From Methylotenera sp. RIFCSPLOWO2_02_FULL_45_14 (GTDB taxonomy: Bacteria > Pseudomonadota > Gammaproteobacteria > Burkholderiales > Methylophilaceae), in the NCBI GenBank assembly GCA_001803395.1, contig MHBU01000013.1, positions 19,290 to 59,086 of the forward strand: a stretch of 39,797 nt of DNA, in the 5' to 3' direction. How positions within the stretch are numbered: the first letter of the stretch is position 1; each line of letters opens with the position of its first letter. A model generated the notes under the pieces. It was given only the letters and a program-made list of their open reading frames with translations, did not search any database and was not told the DNA's origin. Shown here in pieces: positions 8,944-19,300 of the stretch. Made by a program: the position numbers and the translations under genes.

Positions 8944-11900
8944 CTACTCAGCACTCCCTCAACCTAGAGGCTGATGAAAAAAACCGTTCACGCGCCCTTG
9001 ATTTAATTTCGTTTATTGTTGAAGCGCCTGCTGGTGCGGGTAAAACTGAACTGCTCACACAGCGTTATTTAAAGTTACTACAAACCGTTAACGCACCTGA
9101 AGAAATTATCGCGATTACTTTTACCAACAAGGCAGCGGCGGAAATGCGCTTACGCATTTTGGATAGTTTGATGAGGGCTGCGAATCAAGATAAACCCACC
9201 GAGCCGCATAAGAAAATCACATACGATTTGAGCTTGCAAGCCTTGCAGCACGGACAATCCAAAGAGTGGCAGCTGATTGAAAACCCGGCACGTTTGCGAA
9301 TTTTTACCATTGATAGCCTATGCGCGCACTTAGCGCGGCAAATGCCGCTCATGAGCCGATTTGGGTCGCAGCCGCGCGTGACCGATGACGCTGGCGCGCT
9401 GTACGCGCAAGCGGCCGAGCAAACGCTAGCTTTGTTAGAAGATGCCACACATTGCGATGTGGTAAAAGACGCGTTGCGTTATGTGGATAATGACGCCAAT
9501 CAGCTCAAGAATTTGCTGATTAAAATGTTGGAAAAGCGTGACCAGTGGTTGCATCATGCGCAATACGAGGTTGATGCTCAACAATTGCAACATACTTTGC
9601 GTTGTTTGGTAGGACAGGAGCTTGCAGCCATTGCTTTAGTTTTTAATTCGCGCATTCAATATGAGTTAATGCCGTTAGCAAGATTTGCCGCAAGTCAGTT
9701 GCCATGTGAACACCCAATTGCCTTGTTAAGAGATTGGGATGCCACATTGCCAACACATGCTGATGCATTGCCAATGTGGCTAGCAGTACGTGAGCTTGTT
9801 CTCACCAAAGACGATAACATTCGGGCTAAAGTTGATAAAAACACTGGTTTTCCAGCGGATTGTAAAGATGAGAAAGCTAGCTTCAATGCATTTTTGGCAT
9901 CACTAGAGACAGATGGTGATTTTGCGAAATCTTTAGCTAAAACCAGAACATTGCCTGCTGTTTCCACCAATCAGGAAGGCTGGCAAATAATCACTACGCT
10001 TTCCAAGTTGCTCAACTTGGCAGTTGCTGAATTATGGCTGGTGTTTCAGCGTGCAGGTGAGGTTGATTTTGTGGAGATTGCCTATCGTGCAACGCGTGCG
10101 TTATCAGATAACTTTGGTGAACCCACCGAGCTGGCATTGAAACTGGATTATCAAATTCAGCATTTGCTAGTGGATGAGTTTCAGGATACCAGCCCCAGTC
10201 AAATTAAACTATTGGAGCAGCTCACTTTAGGCTGGCAAGCGGGTGATGGGCGCACATTGTTTACCGTGGGTGATCCCATGCAATCAATTTACCGTTTTCG
10301 TAAAGCCAATGTTGGGCTGTTTATTGAGGCGGCTAACCATGGTATCGGTGATATAAAATTAGAGAAATTACAGCTTTACCGTAATAACCGTTCATGTCCG
10401 GCGGTAGTCGATTGGATTAACCAGACGTTTGCACCTATTTTCCCTGCAAGTGATGCCGTAACGCAAGGTGCAATTCACTACCGCCCGTTTATTGCGACTA
10501 AGCCTGATGCGATTCAAGCCGGGGTTGAAGTGCATCCTATTGTGAGTTTGGCCGATGAATCATCAGCCCTTGCAAGTCAGCGTGAAGCCGATGCGGTGAT
10601 ACAAATTATTCTACGCGAACGCGCCGCAAACCCCAATAAAAAAATTGCGGTGTTAGTCCGTGCTAAAAAGCACTTGGCGCCACTGGTGATGAAGTTGCGT
10701 CGCCACCACCTTGAAATCGCTTTTCAGGCGGTTGAGATTGAGGCGCTTGAGGGACGCCAGATTGTGCAGGATTTGCTCTCGCTCACGCATGCGCTGCACC
10801 ATCTAGCGAACCGTGTGCATTGGCTTAGTATATTGCGCGCGCCCTGGTGTGGTTTAACCTTGAATGATTTGCATGCCTTGGCAGGGCAGAATCACCACAG
10901 CAGCGTTTGGTCGCTAATGCAAAATGATGAAATTGTGAATGGTTTATCTGCTGATGGGCAAATGCGTTTGCGCCATGTACGTGAGATTTTTGCTGAGGCC
11001 TTTGCTACACAGGGGCGCATGAATGTGAGCCGCTGGGTGCGCGGCGTGTGGCTCATGTTAAACGGCACTGCTTGCCTGTGGGAGCAATCTGACGTGATTG
11101 ATGTACAGGCATTTTTTGCGTGCCTGGATGCCCTCGACCGCAGCAATCAGTTTTCACCCGAGCGCATGCAAACCGAAATTACCAAATTGTTTGCCACGCC
11201 TGATAGCCATGGTGAGTATTTGCAAATGATGACGATACATAAATCTAAAGGGCTGGAATTTGATACAGTTATTTTGCCTGGGCTGGGGGCAAGCATAGGC
11301 GGTAATCATGGCGATAAACCGATTGTATTGTGGGAGGAAATCTTCGTAAATGCGCATTCTGAAGATGCGCATCATGTCGATACGCAATATGAACTACTAG
11401 CCGCGCCGTTTATCCCCAAAGGTTCGCGCGATAAAGACAAAGTCACCGCCTATGATTATTTAGAATCACGCGAAAAAGCACGCGACGCAAACGAAGATGC
11501 AAGAGTGCTGTATGTAGCCGCCACTCGTGCAGAGCGACAACTGCACCTGGTGGGCATTGCTAACCAAAATGCAAAAGGTGAAATTAACCCAACAAAAAAT
11601 ACTTATTTAGACTTGCTATGGCCCATGGTGTCAGCTGTGTATGAATCAGCAGAGCCACTTCAACAACAAGCTGATACAGAAGATAACCTTGCCAATTTCA
11701 CACCACGTTTGGTGCGCCTAAAACAGCTACAAGTACCTGCGGTATTGCAAGCAAAACATGCCGTAGCAGCGACTTCGCAAAATAACTTTGCAGGTCAGCA
11801 AAGCCTGGTACCGAGCCTGGAAGCTGATATTGGTACTTTGGCACATCGATATATGGAAATTATCGCGCAGCAAGGTTTAGAAGCTTGGTCGCCAGCGCGT

Positions 11901-12320
11901 ATTGCATCACTCAAACCCGCCATGCAGTACTGGCTGCGCCAACGTGGGCATGCAGAAACAATAGCGATGGATGCAAGCCGGCAAGTGCAAAACTTGCTCA
12001 AAGTTACCTTGGAAAGCGAAGATGGCCAATGGCTACTTAAGCCACGCGGTGAGGCGGAGCTAGCCATTACGACTTTGAAAAATGGCGAAGTTAAAAACTA
12101 CATTGTTGACCGTACCTTTATTGAAGATAATACGCGCTGGATTATTGACTATAAAACGATAGACTTAGCACTGGATTTACCTGCAAGCACGTTAAAAAAT
12201 ACCGCACAAAATTACCAAGAACAGCTGAAAAATTATGCAACTCTGTTTGCAGATGAAGGCAGACAGGTAAAATGCGCGGTGTTTTTTATGGCGAGAGGGA
12301 AGTTGGTGTTGTTAGATTGA
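8940..12320 (+). CDS. AddA-like UvrD/RecB-family helicase-nuclease
   Basis: This 1126-aa superfamily 1A helicase carries a C-terminal nuclease and forms a pair with the upstream AddB-like protein for break resection and recombination. Helicase motifs are in order: Walker A EAPAGAGKTELLTQRYL (near the N-terminus), motif Ia AITFTNKAAAEMR, Walker B LLVDEFQDTSPSQ, motif III GDPMQSIYRFRKA, motif V TIHKSKGLEFDTVILPG and motif VI LYVAATRAERQL. The nuclease part shows GTLAHRYME, RWIIDYKT and QEQLKNYATLF. It overlaps the previous gene by 4 nt, so synthesis is coupled. Its size and architecture agree with proteobacterial AddA-like proteins; recB, recC and recD were not seen in the window. Confidence 0.92.
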   Translation: MTTQHSLNLEADEKNRSRALDLISFIVEAPAGAGKTELLTQRYLKLLQTVNAPEEIIAITFTNKAAAEMRLRILDSLMRAANQDKPTEPHKKITYDLSLQALQHGQSKEWQLIENPARLRIFTIDSLCAHLARQMPLMSRFGSQPRVTDDAGALYAQAAEQTLALLEDATHCDVVKDALRYVDNDANQLKNLLIKMLEKRDQWLHHAQYEVDAQQLQHTLRCLVGQELAAIALVFNSRIQYELMPLARFAASQLPCEHPIALLRDWDATLPTHADALPMWLAVRELVLTKDDNIRAKVDKNTGFPADCKDEKASFNAFLASLETDGDFAKSLAKTRTLPAVSTNQEGWQIITTLSKLLNLAVAELWLVFQRAGEVDFVEIAYRATRALSDNFGEPTELALKLDYQIQHLLVDEFQDTSPSQIKLLEQLTLGWQAGDGRTLFTVGDPMQSIYRFRKANVGLFIEAANHGIGDIKLEKLQLYRNNRSCPAVVDWINQTFAPIFPASDAVTQGAIHYRPFIATKPDAIQAGVEVHPIVSLADESSALASQREADAVIQIILRERAANPNKKIAVLVRAKKHLAPLVMKLRRHHLEIAFQAVEIEALEGRQIVQDLLSLTHALHHLANRVHWLSILRAPWCGLTLNDLHALAGQNHHSSVWSLMQNDEIVNGLSADGQMRLRHVREIFAEAFATQGRMNVSRWVRGVWLMLNGTACLWEQSDVIDVQAFFACLDALDRSNQFSPERMQTEITKLFATPDSHGEYLQMMTIHKSKGLEFDTVILPGLGASIGGNHGDKPIVLWEEIFVNAHSEDAHHVDTQYELLAAPFIPKGSRDKDKVTAYDYLESREKARDANEDARVLYVAATRAERQLHLVGIANQNAKGEINPTKNTYLDLLWPMVSAVYESAEPLQQQADTEDNLANFTPRLVRLKQLQVPAVLQAKHAVAATSQNNFAGQQSLVPSLEADIGTLAHRYMEIIAQQGLEAWSPARIASLKPAMQYWLRQRGHAETIAMDASRQVQNLLKVTLESEDGQWLLKPRGEAELAITTLKNGEVKNYIVDRTFIEDNTRWIIDYKTIDLALDLPASTLKNTAQNYQEQLKNYATLFADEGRQVKCAVFFMARGKLVLLD

Positions 12321-12338
12321 TTATGTTATAAAAAGCTA

Positions 12339-12527
12339 CTGTCCACGCAATACACCAAACACACGAACAGGTTCAAGCTGTTGGTTTTTTTCGTGACTTT
12401 AGCTGTACTTGCCAGTTTACTGGCTTATTAGTAATACTTGCCTGCAAAGCGGGCTTGGTAGTACTTATCAGTTTATTCTGAGTACAGCTTATCAGTTTTT
12501 TCTGGTTTGTGTATTTTGTGGACAATA
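12339..12527. repeat. Structured intergenic element with GTCCACG-type inverted ends (E1)
   Basis: Outer arms at about 12339-12360 and 12503-12527 are imperfect inverted repeats sharing CTGTCCACGCAATACACC-like sequence (about 19 of 23 positions match). Inside, AGCTGTAC (12401-12408) pairs with GTACAGCT (12482-12489), and two perfect or near-perfect hairpins follow: GCCAG-TTTA-CTGGC (12411-12424) and GCCTGC-AAA-GCGGGC (12440-12454). It fills most of the 243-nt gap between the AddA-like gene and yqaA. It shares its arm core with the elements at 22280 and 32408. Confidence 0.6.
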
Positions 12528-12563
12528 GCCGGTTGCACACCACTTTTGAAAGTTAAATAATAA

Positions 12564-13145
12564 ATGAAAGTATTCTCACTAATGTATCAACGTGCCATGG
12601 TCTGGGCTCGGTTACCCAATGCGCCATGGTATTTGGGTGCACTGAGTTTTACTGAATCATCATTCTTCCCAATTCCGCCTGATGTAATGTTAGCCCCCAT
12701 GAGTTTAGCAAACCCTGCACGCGCATGGCGATTTGCCTTGATTACCACAGTAGCCTCGGTGCTGGGCGGTTTATTGGGCTATTTTATTGGCGCATCATTG
12801 TTTGATATGATTGAACCGCACCTGAGAACCAGTAGTTACTGGGCATCATATCAAACTGCAGTGTTATGGTTTGAACAGTGGGGGTTTTGGGCAATATTTG
12901 TTGCAGGCTTTTCTCCGATTCCTTACAAAGTGTTCACCATTGCCGCAGGTTCGCTCTCGATGGCGTTGCTGCCGTTTACCATAGCCTCTGTCATTGGGCG
13001 TGGCATGCGCTTTTTTATGGTAGCAGGCTTAATGAAATGGGGCGGGGCGAAAATGGAGGCTTCGCTGCATAAATACGTGGATAGAATTGGTTGGGCAACG
13101 GTAGGTTTGGTGGCTATTGCGGTAATCGTTAAAACGTATGGGTAG
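12564..13145 (+). CDS. YqaA-family VTT/DedA-like inner-membrane protein
   Basis: This 193-aa protein of the VTT (DedA/SNARE-associated) superfamily resembles E. coli YqaA. It is rich in hydrophobic helices, with an amphipathic N-terminus, ALSFTESSFFPIPPDVMLAP (the characteristic E...FPIPPD re-entrant motif), LITTVASVLGGLLGYFIGA, and FVAGFSPIPYKVFTIAAG (the second G-x-S-P-I-P-x-K motif). The VTT fold is associated with lipid scrambling and undecaprenyl-phosphate or membrane-homeostasis roles; the cargo here is unknown. It follows structured element E1 and converges on the GGDEF-EAL gene with a 25-nt gap. No strong Shine-Dalgarno is visible before the ATG. Confidence 0.88.
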   Translation: MKVFSLMYQRAMVWARLPNAPWYLGALSFTESSFFPIPPDVMLAPMSLANPARAWRFALITTVASVLGGLLGYFIGASLFDMIEPHLRTSSYWASYQTAVLWFEQWGFWAIFVAGFSPIPYKVFTIAAGSLSMALLPFTIASVIGRGMRFFMVAGLMKWGGAKMEASLHKYVDRIGWATVGLVAIAVIVKTYG

Positions 13146-13170
13146 CTTGTGTTTAAACCACACTTAACCG

Positions 13171-16100
13171 TCATTTAAGCATGATTTCAAATGCTTCTAG
13201 CGGTACTGGTTTGCTAAATAAATTGCCTTGAAACACTGGGCATCCATGAGCCTGCAAAAATGCACGTTGTGCTTCTGTTTCTACACCCTCAGCGATAATT
13301 TCCATGCCTAGATTGTTACCCATGCCAATAATGGTTTGTACGATAACGGCATCACTGGTTTTTACGCTGATATTACGGATAAATGACTGGTCAATTTTGA
13401 GTTGATCGAGCGGTAATTGCGTCAGATAAGCGAGTGATGACTGCCCTGTACCAAAATCATCCATAGAGAACCTAACGCCGACTTTCTGTAATTGATGCAT
13501 TTTGTTGATGGTGTCTGTGATGTCATCAAGGACTAAACTTTCTGTGAGCTCTAGCTTGAGCTTATCAGGGTTGATTTTAGTTTGATGGATGACTTGAAGC
13601 ACTTGCTCTACAAAGTCGGGCTGAAAAAACTGCCGCGCACTCACATTAACTGCCAACTGTAAATGTTGGGTAAGAAGGTTATTCTCCCATGCTTTAATTT
13701 GCTGGCAAGCAGTCTCTAACACCCACTGCCCGATAGGTAATATCAACCCGGTTTCTTCAGCCAATGGGACGAAATCATAGGGCGAAACTAGACCACGGTT
13801 AGGGTGTTGCCAGCGGAGGAGTACTTCTGCACCTGTAATTTGCCTATTGTGATAAACCTGAGGTTGAAAGTAGAGCTTAAACTGTTTTTCTTTAAGTGCG
13901 ACGCGTAAATCTGCTTCTAAGGCAACGCGGGCGTTGATACTTGCCTGCATTTTGGGGTCGAAGAAGCGTAACGCATTGCGCCCAGATTTTTTAGCTTGAT
14001 ACATAGCGATATCGGCATGTTTTAGCAGGTCATCGAGCGATTGTTTGTGGTCGCTAAAAAGCGCTACGCCAATGCTGCAACCAATTTGATGCTCTTGTCC
14101 TGCCAGTTGGTAGGGCATATTGAGCGCGGCTAGGATTTTTTCACCAACATCTTCCGTTTGTGTGGCTGCTTCAGCGCCTTGCTCATTCAAGCCTTCAATC
14201 ATGACTACAAACTCATCACCTCCCAAACGGGCAACGGTGTCACTTTCGCGTATGCAACTGGTCAAGCGAGTTGCGACTTGTTGCAATAGCACATCGCCTA
14301 CATCGTGCCCAAGGGTGTCGTTAATAGTCTTGAAATGATCCAGATCAAGAAACAGCACTGCGCCGTCTTTATCATGTCTTGCACTATATAATAATGCGTG
14401 GTTGAGTCTATCAAGTAATAGTCGCCGATTGGGTAGGCCTGTCAGGTGATCATAGAATGCCAGGTTTTCAATCTCTGCAGCAGCGGCCTTGCTGGTAGTG
14501 ATATCAGTTGCTGTGCCAACATAATTAGTGATTTCACTTGCTATATTTTTGACAGCCGTAATGGTGAGATGCTCTGGATAAAGCTCACCATTCTTGCGCC
14601 GGTTCCAAACTTCACCATTCCATGTCCCTGTGGCGTTAATGACATCCCACATGGTAGTAAAAAAAGTTTTGTCATGCCAACCAGAGTTGAGCATTTTTGG
14701 GTTATTGCCTATGGCTTCTGCCGCTGAATAGCCCGTGGTGTCGGTAAAGGCGTGATTCACGCGCAAAATCACTTTATTTGCATCGGTAATAATCATCGAT
14801 TCTTGCGATTCAAATGCGACAGCAGCAATACGCAGTTCATTTTCTGCGAGCTTTTGTTGGGTGATGTCAACAAATGTCCAAAGTGATTCCCCAGTTTCTT
14901 TATTCAACTGCGCGCCGCTCATCCCTAGCCAAATTCGGCTACCATCTTTACGCACAAACTCGTGTTGGGCATGCCCAATGTTGTTGTTTTCTATATCAGC
15001 ATAGATTGCCTCAACAGATTTATATTCATCTTCATTGATGTAGAATCTACGCGTTGGCACGCCTACCAGCTCACCAGGTGCGTAACCCAGCATGGTTTCA
15101 AAAGCGGTATTTGCCCAGATAATTTTGCGTTGTTTTAAGGCCAGTGCCCCAACTATCTGATTGCCCAAAATTGCCCGTTTTTCATTCAGAAGCTCATGTC
15201 GCACAGAAGTAATATCCTGAATGGTGCCATGCATTTGCAGGGGTAGCCCTTGTTTATCTAACACCAACCTACCGAGGCCACGAATATATCGCTCAGCATG
15301 GTCATTGGGGCGAATAACACGATATTCTTTATCGAAAGTCGGGCTTTTGGCAGCAAAACGTCGTCTGAGATAGTGTTTTGCTTTTGCACGATCTTCTGGA
15401 TGAATCAGCGCGTCCCAGCTTTGCTCAGTACGCTCATAATTGTCATCTATACCAAGTATTTGATCGAGTATGTCCGAGCTTTTCCAGGTGCCGTTCTGGA
15501 TATTGAAAACATAGCTACCAAGTCCCGCGATTTTATGTGATTCTTTTAGCGAGGCTTCACTTTCTTGTAGCGCTAATTCAGCTTGCTTACTTTCGGTGAT
15601 GTCGCGTGCAATACCAAATAATCCAACAATTTCGCCATGCTCATTGTTTATCGGATATTTGCGGTTGTTAATCCAACCTTTACTGCCGTCTTGTAATAAT
15701 GTTTCTTGTATGTCGTGTGCGACATTGAGCCCAGAAAACACAGCTTTTTCCAAGCTGTAATAAATGTCAGCATACTCTTCTAGAAATACATCGTAATCAG
15801 TCAGTCCAAGAAACTCAGTCCAGTGCTGGATAGATTCAGTGATTTTTACCAGTGCTTGGCTGGCACCTGTAAACACATGGTTACGGTCTTTAAAATAGAT
15901 GTAGTCATCAGTGTTATCCATCATGGCTTTGAAGTTAGCCATCATGGATGGTTGGCTTTGAGGTTGCCACAGGCTTTTGGCGTCTTGCAATAACAGGTCA
16001 AGTATCAACACGTTATCAAGCATGACTTTGCTGTAATAACCTTTAATGCAGCGGATGCGACCATCCGCGTGCCTTAATCTAACATTAAAACTGCGTGAAT

Positions 16101-16299
16101 TTGTGTTGGTTTCAGTAGAAAATAACGCAGCAGCAATGTCTTGGTCGTCCGTATGAAATCGACTTTGCAAACTTATCTTGCCTGTAACAAAATCATTCGC
16201 ATTGAAGCCTAGCAGGGCATAGATACTTTCATCCACCGCCAATATAGCCATTGGGGCGGAAAGCGAGATGCGAATGTTAGCTTCTAGTAGGTGATGCAT
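13171..16299 (-). CDS. Multi-PAS GGDEF-EAL cyclic-di-GMP signalling protein
   Basis: This 1042-aa cytoplasmic protein can make or break cyclic di-GMP in response to PAS-sensed signals. About five PAS/PAC units occupy residues 1-610, including DNTDDYIYFKDRNHVFTG, NGTWKSSDILDQILGI and QESMIITDANKVILRVNHAF. The diguanylate cyclase domain has the intact motif GGDEF at 693-697 and an RxxD product-inhibition site (RESD) five residues before it. The EAL domain has EVL at 825-827 in place of EAL, which is tolerated in active enzymes, plus ELTES, DDFGTGQSSL and AEGVETEAQ. No membrane segment is seen. Both domains look catalytically competent, so the net activity cannot be decided from sequence. Confidence 0.93.
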   Translation of the reverse strand: MHHLLEANIRISLSAPMAILAVDESIYALLGFNANDFVTGKISLQSRFHTDDQDIAAALFSTETNTNSRSFNVRLRHADGRIRCIKGYYSKVMLDNVLILDLLLQDAKSLWQPQSQPSMMANFKAMMDNTDDYIYFKDRNHVFTGASQALVKITESIQHWTEFLGLTDYDVFLEEYADIYYSLEKAVFSGLNVAHDIQETLLQDGSKGWINNRKYPINNEHGEIVGLFGIARDITESKQAELALQESEASLKESHKIAGLGSYVFNIQNGTWKSSDILDQILGIDDNYERTEQSWDALIHPEDRAKAKHYLRRRFAAKSPTFDKEYRVIRPNDHAERYIRGLGRLVLDKQGLPLQMHGTIQDITSVRHELLNEKRAILGNQIVGALALKQRKIIWANTAFETMLGYAPGELVGVPTRRFYINEDEYKSVEAIYADIENNNIGHAQHEFVRKDGSRIWLGMSGAQLNKETGESLWTFVDITQQKLAENELRIAAVAFESQESMIITDANKVILRVNHAFTDTTGYSAAEAIGNNPKMLNSGWHDKTFFTTMWDVINATGTWNGEVWNRRKNGELYPEHLTITAVKNIASEITNYVGTATDITTSKAAAAEIENLAFYDHLTGLPNRRLLLDRLNHALLYSARHDKDGAVLFLDLDHFKTINDTLGHDVGDVLLQQVATRLTSCIRESDTVARLGGDEFVVMIEGLNEQGAEAATQTEDVGEKILAALNMPYQLAGQEHQIGCSIGVALFSDHKQSLDDLLKHADIAMYQAKKSGRNALRFFDPKMQASINARVALEADLRVALKEKQFKLYFQPQVYHNRQITGAEVLLRWQHPNRGLVSPYDFVPLAEETGLILPIGQWVLETACQQIKAWENNLLTQHLQLAVNVSARQFFQPDFVEQVLQVIHQTKINPDKLKLELTESLVLDDITDTINKMHQLQKVGVRFSMDDFGTGQSSLAYLTQLPLDQLKIDQSFIRNISVKTSDAVIVQTIIGMGNNLGMEIIAEGVETEAQRAFLQAHGCPVFQGNLFSKPVPLEAFEIMLK

Positions 16300-16327
16300 A
16301 AATGGTTAATGGCTGCTTTAATCAGTT

Positions 16328-19300
16328 TTAGATAAATTCTTTCAACAAGGCTTTGACGAAATCAGCTCTATGATTGATAGCTTCTAGCCCTACCGTGACT
16401 CTTAACTTGTCCGGCCCATTCATGCGGCATCTTCTATCGCGTTGCAACAGGTTAATTAGCTTCATTGGGTCGATATCAGCTTTGGGGTTAAATTGTAGTT
16501 GAATTGCAGTGTCACTGGCGTCAATTTTAATAATACCTAATGGTTTTGCCGCAATGCGCAGGCGGTGGCAGGCTATTAAGGCTTCACCTTGTTCTGGCAG
16601 CAACCCAAAACGGTCTATCAGTTCTTCTTGCAGATTATCTAAATCATCATCATCATTACAGTTGGCGAGGCGTTTGTAAATCACCAGGCGTTCATGCACA
16701 TCAGGACAATAAGCATTAGTGAGCAGGGCGGGCGTATGTAAATTGATTTCTGTGGTGACGCTTAACGGTGCGTTTAAGTCAGGTTCTTTACCGGCTTTAA
16801 GTTGCTTAACCGCGTGGTTCAACATGTCAGAATACAAATGAAAGCCAATTTCCTGCATTTCGCCGCTTTGTGAATCACCTAGTAACTCACCTGCCCCACG
16901 AATTTCTAAATCATGCATGGCAAGATGAAAACCTGCACCGAGGTCTTCCATCAGTTGAATCGCATCCAGGCGTTTTTGTGCTTGTGGCGTGATTTTACGG
17001 TCAGGGTCGGTGAGCAGATAAGCGTAGGCTTGGTGATGTGAACGCCCAACACGGCCGCGTAACTGGTGCATTTGCGCTAAACCGAACATATCGGCTTTAT
17101 TCATGATGATAGTGTTGGCGGTAGGAACATCAATCCCCGTTTCAATAATCGTGGTGCAAAGTAGCAGGTTGTAACGCTGATGGTAAAAATCACGCATCAC
17201 ATGTTCAAGCTCACGTTCGCGCAATTGCCCATGCGCCACGGCAATGCGTGCATCAGGCAGAATGCGCTCAAGTTTCTCGCGCATGGAGTGGATGGTGTCT
17301 ACCTCGTTATGCAGAAAATACACTTGCCCACCGCGCTTGAATTCACGCATGGCAGCTTCGCGGATAATGCCCTCAGAGTAATCGGTATGGAATGTTTTAA
17401 TGCTCAACCGTTTTTGTGGCGGCGTGGTAATGATTGAAAACTCGCGTAAGCCTTCCATTGCCATGCTTAAAGTACGTGGAATTGGCGTGGCGGTGAGTGT
17501 TAGTACATCGACTTCGGCACGTAGCGCTTTAAGTTGCTCTTTTTGACGCACGCCAAAACGGTGCTCTTCATCTAGCACCACTAAGCCCAGGTTTTTGAAC
17601 TTCACATCTTTTTGAATCAAGCGATGCGTGCCGATAATGATGTCAATTTGCCCTGCTTCTAAACCTGCCAGTGCTTCTTTTTGTTCTTTGGCAGTTCTAA
17701 AGCGCGAGATTTCTGCAATTTTAATCGGCCATTCTGCAAAGCGATCTTTAAAGTTATTAAAATGCTGTTCCGCCAGCAGTGTGGTGGGTACCAGCACCGC
17801 CACTTGTCTGCCGCCCATCACCGCTACAAACGCGGCGCGTAGGGCAACTTCAGTTTTACCAAAGCCCACATCGCCACACACCAGCCTATCCATGGGGCGA
17901 CCTGATTGCATGTCTTTGATGACGTTTTCAATGGCTTCCAGTTGGTCTGGCGTTTCTTCAAATGGAAAGCCTTCGCAAAAGGCTTCGTAATCATGCAGGC
18001 TAAGCGTAAAGGCATGACCACGGCGTGCGGCGCGCTGTGCGTAAAGATTGAGCAGTTCAGCCGCGGTGTCGCGAATTTGTTTGAGTGCTTTTTTCTTGGC
18101 TTTTTCCCAATTTCCACTCCCTAAGCGGTGAAGTGGTGCAGATTCTGGTGGCCCGCCTGAGTAACGTGAGATTAGAAATAATTGCGAAACCGGTACATAT
18201 AGTTTGTCGTCGCCAAAGTATTCCAACAGTAAAAACTCAGTTTCACCTTCGCCAAAATCGAGGTTGATTAAGCCTTTATAGCGACCGACCCCGTGCTGCT
18301 CATGCACCACGGGGTCGTTAATACGTAGCTCAGATAAATCTTTGAGCATGCCTTCAGTGCTGCGCGCTTTTTCTTTTTCGCGGCGGCGCTGTTGGCGCAC
18401 GGTAGCGGCGTAGAGTTCGGCTTCGGTAATGATGGCGATGGATTTCTGTGCGCTATCAGTGAGTGCTACGCCAGTATGTAGCGCACTAACACCTAGCATG
18501 ACGTGCGCGTCACTCACTTGAAACTCTGCCCAAGTTTCGCAAATGCTCACATTGAGACCATGTTCAGCAAAAAGCTGTGTCATTGTTTCTCGGCGGCCCA
18601 GGCTTTCTGCCACAATTAAAATGCGCCCTTTAAACTGGCTGATAAAGTCGGTTAGTTTGTGTAAAGGTTTTTCTGCACGGCGTTCAATATCCAGCGCGGG
18701 CAGGTTGTTAGAGGTTGTATTGATGGTGAGCGCAAGCCGCGCGAATGCATGTGTTGCGCCGAAAAAATCTTCCGTTTTAATCAGTAATTTTTCGGGCACC
18801 AATAAAGGGCGTTCAGCATCGTGTGCCAGTGTGCGATAGCGTGATTGCGCCTCGCGCCAAAACTGTTGAGCGCTTTGATCTAAGTCGCCATGCAGGCAAA
18901 GCAGGCTATTGGCTGGCAGGTAATCGAGCAGGGTGGCTGTTTGTTCAAAAAATAGCGGAAAATACCACTCAATGCCGCCAGAGGCGACACCTTTACTCAC
19001 ATCTTTATAAATTTTTGCACGTTGGGGGTCGCCCTCGAATGCTTCACGGAATTGGCTACGAAATAGCGCAATACCGTTTTCATCTAATGGAAACTCACGC
19101 GCAGGCAATAGCCTGATTTCTGGCACCGGGTAAAGGCTACGCTGGGTATCCACATCAAAGGTGCGGATGGTTTCAATTTCATCATCAAACAAATCCAGGC
19201 GGTAGGGCAGTGCAGAGCCCATGGGGAACAAATCAACCAAACCGCCGCGCACACTGAATTCACCATGACTAATGACTTGCGTAACATGATGGTAGCCGGC

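Noticed and set aside
17628-17990. Open frame of 120 codons on the plus strand within mfd
   Set aside because: It is a shadow of the conserved translocase domain of mfd, with no independent support.
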